A stretch of DNA of 9,314 nucleotides from Deltaproteobacteria bacterium (lineage in GTDB: Bacteria; Desulfobacterota; JAFDIG01): positions 1 to 9,314 of the forward strand of contig JAFDIG010000186.1 of NCBI GenBank assembly GCA_019308145.1. Direction: 5' to 3'. The position numbers were made by a program, and so were the translations under genes. Positions 6,290-9,314 of this stretch are shown in pieces (the stretch's first letter is position 1; every line of letters starts with the position of its first letter). The notes below the pieces were generated by a model that saw only the letters and a program-made list of their open reading frames with translations, searched no databases and was not told where the DNA came from.

Positions 6290-8722
6290 ATGAAAGAAGT
6301 ATACCCTGTTCATCCATATAGGAAAGAATATCCATTAGTACCTCTAAGGGATATAATTGTTTTCCCAAATATGGTTGTGCCTTTGTTTGTTGGTAGGGAA
6401 AAATCGATTAAGGCATTAGAATATGCTATGGGAAAGGACAAAATGTTACTCCTTTCCGCTCAAAAAAATGCGAATATTGATAATCCATCTGAGAATGATA
6501 TTTACAGAGTAGGTACTCTCAGTACTATTGTCCAGCTTCTAAAACTTCCTGATGGCACAATTAAACTTCTTGTGGAAGGGAAAAAACGTGGTGTTATTAC
6601 AAAATATATTCCTTCCAAAGAATTTTTTCTTGTGGAAGTAGAGGAGATATCAGATATTCAGGAGAATACAGTTGAGATAGAAGCCTTAATGAGAAGTGTT
6701 AATTCAGTTTTTGAAACCTTTGCAAAGTTAAATCCTCGTGTACCTCCAGAAATGATAATGTCAGTTGCAAGCATTACTGATCCACATCGTCTCGTTGACA
6801 CCATTTCTGTTCATTTAAATTTGAGGATAGAAGAAAAACAGAAATTGCTTGAGATCCGAAAACCAAAGGATAGGTTAGAAAAACTTTACTCACACTTGCA
6901 ATCTGAAATAGGTATCTTACAAGTAGAGAAGAAGATCAGAAGCAGAGTAAAAAAGCAGATGGAAAAGACTCAAAAGGAATATTACCTTAATGAGCAGATG
7001 CGAGCTATCCAGAAGGAGTTGGGACAAAAGGATGAATTCTCAACAGAGATGAAAGAACTGGAGATGAGGATAAAGAGGAAGAGGATGTCAGCTGAAGCAA
7101 AAAAGAAGGTGCTAAATGAATTTAAAAAATTGAAAATGATGCCTGCTATGAGTGCTGAGGCTTCTGTGATAAGAAATTATATAGATTGGCTTTTATCACT
7201 TCCTTGGTATCATGTAACCAAAGATAAGTTGAATATAGATGAGGCAGAAAGAATTTTAGAAGAAGACCACTATGGTTTAAAAAAACCAAAACAGAGGATT
7301 TTAGAATACTTAGCTGTTCAAGGGCTTGTAAAGAGGATGAAAGGACCTATTTTATGTTTTGTTGGTCCTCCAGGAGTAGGAAAAACATCTCTTGGTCGCT
7401 CTATAGCAAGGGCAACAAACCGTAACTTTATTCGTCTCTCCTTAGGCGGTGTAAGAGATGAAGCAGAGATCCGTGGTCATCGTAGGACCTATGTTGGAGC
7501 TCTTCCTGGTAAAATTATTCAATCTATTAAAAAAGCTGGTTCTAATAACCCTGTCTTTCTGCTCGATGAGGTTGACAAGATGAGTACAGATTTTAGGGGT
7601 GATCCTTCTGCTGCACTTTTGGAAGTATTGGATCCAGAGCAAAATAATACCTTTAATGACCATTATCTTGATGTGGACTATGATCTATCACAGGTGATGT
7701 TTATAACCACAGCAAATAACCTCTATGCCATACCCCCTGCTCTGCGTGACAGAATGGAAATCATTCATCTCCCAGGTTATACAGAGTGGGAGAAGTTGGC
7801 AATAGCTAAGCAATTTCTTGTTAAAAAGCAGAGAGAAGCAAATGGCTTGACAGAAAAGAATATAAGTTTTTCAGATAATGCTATAAGACGTATCATAAGG
7901 GAGTATACAAGGGAGGCAGGAGTTAGGAATTTAGAGCGTGAAATAGCTTCTATATGTCGTAAGGTAGCTAAAGAAGTAATAAAGAATGGTCCTGAAACCC
8001 ATATAAAGATAACACAAACGAATATTCCAAAATATTTAGGGGTGCCAAAGTATAGATATGGGAAAACAGAGGAAGAGGATAAGATTGGCATAGCTAATGG
8101 GCTTGCATGGACAGAAACAGGTGGTGATTTGTTGGTCATTGAGGTTGTGGTGCTTCCAGGAAAGGGAAAGCTTATTGTTACTGGTAAACTTGGTGAGGTT
8201 ATGCAAGAATCAGCACAGGCTGCTTTAAGTTATGTGAGATCCAAATCTGAGATCTTAAATATTGATAAGGATCTTTTTCAGGATACTGATATCCACATCC
8301 ATGTTCCCGAGGGTGCAATACCAAAGGATGGACCTTCAGCAGGGATAACAATGGCTACTGCTATTGCTTCTGCGCTGACAAAATATCCTGTAAAGAGCAG
8401 TATTGCTATGACTGGAGAGATAACTCTTAGGGGAAGGGTGTTACCAGTGGGAGGATTAAAAGAAAAGATTTTAGCTGCTCATAGAGCAGGGATAAAAGCA
8501 GTAATAATGCCTGATGAGAATCTAAAGGATTTGAAAGAGGATGTGCCAAAAAAGGTTTTGGACAGCATAGAAATTATTCCTGTTAACCATATGGATGAGG
8601 TTTTAAAGAAGTCGTTGGTGGTTGAAGATCTGAAGAATTTTCTAAAACCTTCTCTAAAAGAGGAAAAGGAAAAGGTTTATTATCCACAAATAGATGCACA
8701 CCAAAATAAAATAGCTCATTGA
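6290..8722 (+). CDS. lon: Lon protease (LonA, ATP-dependent serine protease)
   Basis: Lon is a homo-hexameric cytosolic protease that unfolds and degrades damaged and short-lived regulatory proteins, with ATPase and peptidase on one chain. The 810 residues match normal LonA length. The N-terminal substrate-binding domain starts near residue 14 (YPLVPLRDIIVFP) and is followed by a helical region to about 345 (KTQKEYYLNEQMRAIQKELG at about 226-245). The AAA+ module has Walker A GPPGVGKT (359-366) and Walker B VFLLDE (422-427). The C-terminal protease domain carries the Ser-Lys dyad: Ser683 in KDGPSAG and Lys726 in GGLKEK. The last ~25 residues (EEKEKVYYPQIDAHQ...) form a short charged tail of the kind that varies among LonA proteins. 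No frame defect is seen. No terminator-like hairpin follows the TGA stop. Confidence 0.98.
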   Translation: MKEVYPVHPYRKEYPLVPLRDIIVFPNMVVPLFVGREKSIKALEYAMGKDKMLLLSAQKNANIDNPSENDIYRVGTLSTIVQLLKLPDGTIKLLVEGKKRGVITKYIPSKEFFLVEVEEISDIQENTVEIEALMRSVNSVFETFAKLNPRVPPEMIMSVASITDPHRLVDTISVHLNLRIEEKQKLLEIRKPKDRLEKLYSHLQSEIGILQVEKKIRSRVKKQMEKTQKEYYLNEQMRAIQKELGQKDEFSTEMKELEMRIKRKRMSAEAKKKVLNEFKKLKMMPAMSAEASVIRNYIDWLLSLPWYHVTKDKLNIDEAERILEEDHYGLKKPKQRILEYLAVQGLVKRMKGPILCFVGPPGVGKTSLGRSIARATNRNFIRLSLGGVRDEAEIRGHRRTYVGALPGKIIQSIKKAGSNNPVFLLDEVDKMSTDFRGDPSAALLEVLDPEQNNTFNDHYLDVDYDLSQVMFITTANNLYAIPPALRDRMEIIHLPGYTEWEKLAIAKQFLVKKQREANGLTEKNISFSDNAIRRIIREYTREAGVRNLEREIASICRKVAKEVIKNGPETHIKITQTNIPKYLGVPKYRYGKTEEEDKIGIANGLAWTETGGDLLVIEVVVLPGKGKLIVTGKLGEVMQESAQAALSYVRSKSEILNIDKDLFQDTDIHIHVPEGAIPKDGPSAGITMATAIASALTKYPVKSSIAMTGEITLRGRVLPVGGLKEKILAAHRAGIKAVIMPDENLKDLKEDVPKKVLDSIEIIPVNHMDEVLKKSLVVEDLKNFLKPSLKEEKEKVYYPQIDAHQNKIAH

Positions 8723-8807
8723 TGGTAGGATGTTATTTTTCATGATCGGTTAAAAGGAAATTTAGAAATTGGTGTAAGTTTAAAGGTTGTAATCTATTAA
8801 GTTTAAG
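8723..8807. other. Short convergent gap between lon and the minus-strand remnant
   Basis: This 85-bp gap lies between the ends of two converging genes, where a bidirectional terminator would be expected. I see no GC-rich hairpin with a T-run on either strand. The only repeats are two copies of TAAGTTTAA, which are short and probably by chance. Confidence 0.4.
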
Positions 8808-8969
8808 CTATTTTTTCTCAAGATTTTCCACAACTTTTATCTCTTCTTCTGTCAAGTCGTAGAGTTTGTAAACTAACTGGTCAATTTGGCGTTCGTATTC
8901 TTTGATTTTTGCTTGTTGTTGTGGATTTTTATGGCAGCTTAAATTCAAAAAAAGAGTAATCTTATTCAT
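8808..8969 (-). CDS. 53-residue ORF resembling the C-terminal tail of a type II restriction-modification enzyme (probable gene remnant)
   Basis: The minus strand encodes 53 residues from an ATG at 8969 to a TAG at 8808. The first 16 residues (MNKITLFLNLSC...) resemble nothing I recognise. From about residue 17, the sequence QQQAKIKEYERQIDQLVY, continuing KLYDLTEEEIKVVE, closely follows the coiled tail that ends many type IIG and Eco57I/TaqI-like methylase-endonucleases (pattern I-x-x-LVYxLYxLTEEEIxxVE). The methylase motifs themselves are absent and the frame is closed by a TAA shortly before the ATG. It is therefore best read as a leftover 3' end of a lost or interrupted gene, not a working enzyme. 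The ATG overlaps the end of the upstream minus-strand gene by 8 nt and has no ribosome-binding site, so translation would depend on coupling. The resemblance is from memory of the family pattern. Confidence 0.5.
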   Translation of the reverse strand: MNKITLFLNLSCHKNPQQQAKIKEYERQIDQLVYKLYDLTEEEIKVVENLEKK

Positions 8970-9314
8970 TATTATTGTTATCAAAATTTATTATTTTGTC
9001 TTTTAAATCAGTAAACTTCTGCCAACCTACGTTTGTTTCATTATACTCTAATTTAACAGCCACTTCTTTTGCCACAATAGGCTTTGAATCACCTAAAATA
9101 TTTTTTGCCTCTTTTTCTAAATTCTCATAATTGGGGAAACCACTTCTCAGTGTAGTCTCAAAATCTCTACCAAATATACAGAATCTGTCACCAATATTCC
9201 AATCTTCTGCTGAAATTAAGTTGTTTATCTCTCCATCTTGAATGCCTATAGCTTTTAAAGCATCTTTTCTTTTCCTCCCATCATCATTATTTGTATCATT
9301 ATCAAAACACACAA
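8962..9314 (-). CDS. C-terminal end of a probable OLD-family (TOPRIM) ATP-dependent endonuclease, 5' end outside window
   Basis: About 117 residues of a minus-strand gene are visible; the frame is open to the right edge, and the GTG at 9312 is internal rather than a start. Near the beginning, CFDNDTNNDDGRKRKDAL has the Asp-x-Asp pair expected of a TOPRIM metal site. Later, FGRDFETTLRSGFPNYENL and DSKPIVAKEVAVKL resemble the region after the DxD motif in OLD-family nucleases (a DFE acidic patch, then a GKP..A helix). These proteins join an N-terminal ABC-type ATPase to a C-terminal TOPRIM nuclease and include overcoming-lysogenization-defect and Gabija GajA-type anti-phage proteins. The ATPase half is not in the window, so the subfamily is open. 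The gene ends in a run of Asn codons (FDNNNNE) and points toward lon. Another TOPRIM protein type is possible. Confidence 0.45.
   Translation of the reverse strand, partial: VCFDNDTNNDDGRKRKDALKAIGIQDGEINNLISAEDWNIGDRFCIFGRDFETTLRSGFPNYENLEKEAKNILGDSKPIVAKEVAVKLEYNETNVGWQKFTDLKDKIINFDNNNNE

Overview
The window is a stretch of an AT-rich bacterial chromosome dominated by protein-quality-control genes on the + strand, with the edge of an accessory, defence-like segment on the - strand at the right end. From left to right it holds the 3' part of an HtrA/DegP-type serine protease with two PDZ domains, a small DUF1844 protein with a highly charged N-terminal arm, serS (seryl-tRNA synthetase), tig (trigger factor), clpP, clpX and lon. 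The tig-clpP-clpX-lon order is widespread in bacteria. A DUF1844 protein beside htrA and serS, with LonA and SerRS of this kind, would suit an AT-rich member of the Desulfobacterota/Thermodesulfobacteria-like groups. That placement is inference only, because no rRNA or marker comparison is possible here.

The core genes form compact units. tig and clpP overlap by one base (TAATG) and clpX follows clpP by 14 nt, so the three look like one operon, driven from a good sigma70-type promoter candidate at 2788-2816. lon is separated from clpX by 188 bp containing a GC-rich hairpin that may end the clp transcript or fold in the lon leader. Together the genes cover nascent-chain folding (trigger factor), cytosolic regulated proteolysis (ClpXP, Lon) and envelope proteolysis (HtrA).

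The most striking feature is in clpP. A perfect 56-bp tandem duplication (4391-4446 and 4447-4502) breaks the reading frame. Removing one copy restores a textbook 200-residue ClpP with Ser98, His123 and Asp172. As written, the gene is split into a 122-codon N-terminal piece and a 128-codon C-terminal piece. This is either a very recent mutation, a reversible (phase-variable) duplication, or an assembly artefact. Because 56+1 is 19 codons, a single -1 slip at the GGGG junction would rebuild an in-frame protein carrying a 19-residue duplication.

After lon, two minus-strand pieces converge on it. One is the C-terminal end of a protein that looks like an OLD-family TOPRIM nuclease, running off the right edge. 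The other is a 53-codon ORF whose last ~37 residues resemble the C-terminal tail of type II restriction-modification enzymes. The second starts inside the end of the first with an 8-nt overlap. This looks like the edge of a remodelled defence region inserted beside a housekeeping cluster.
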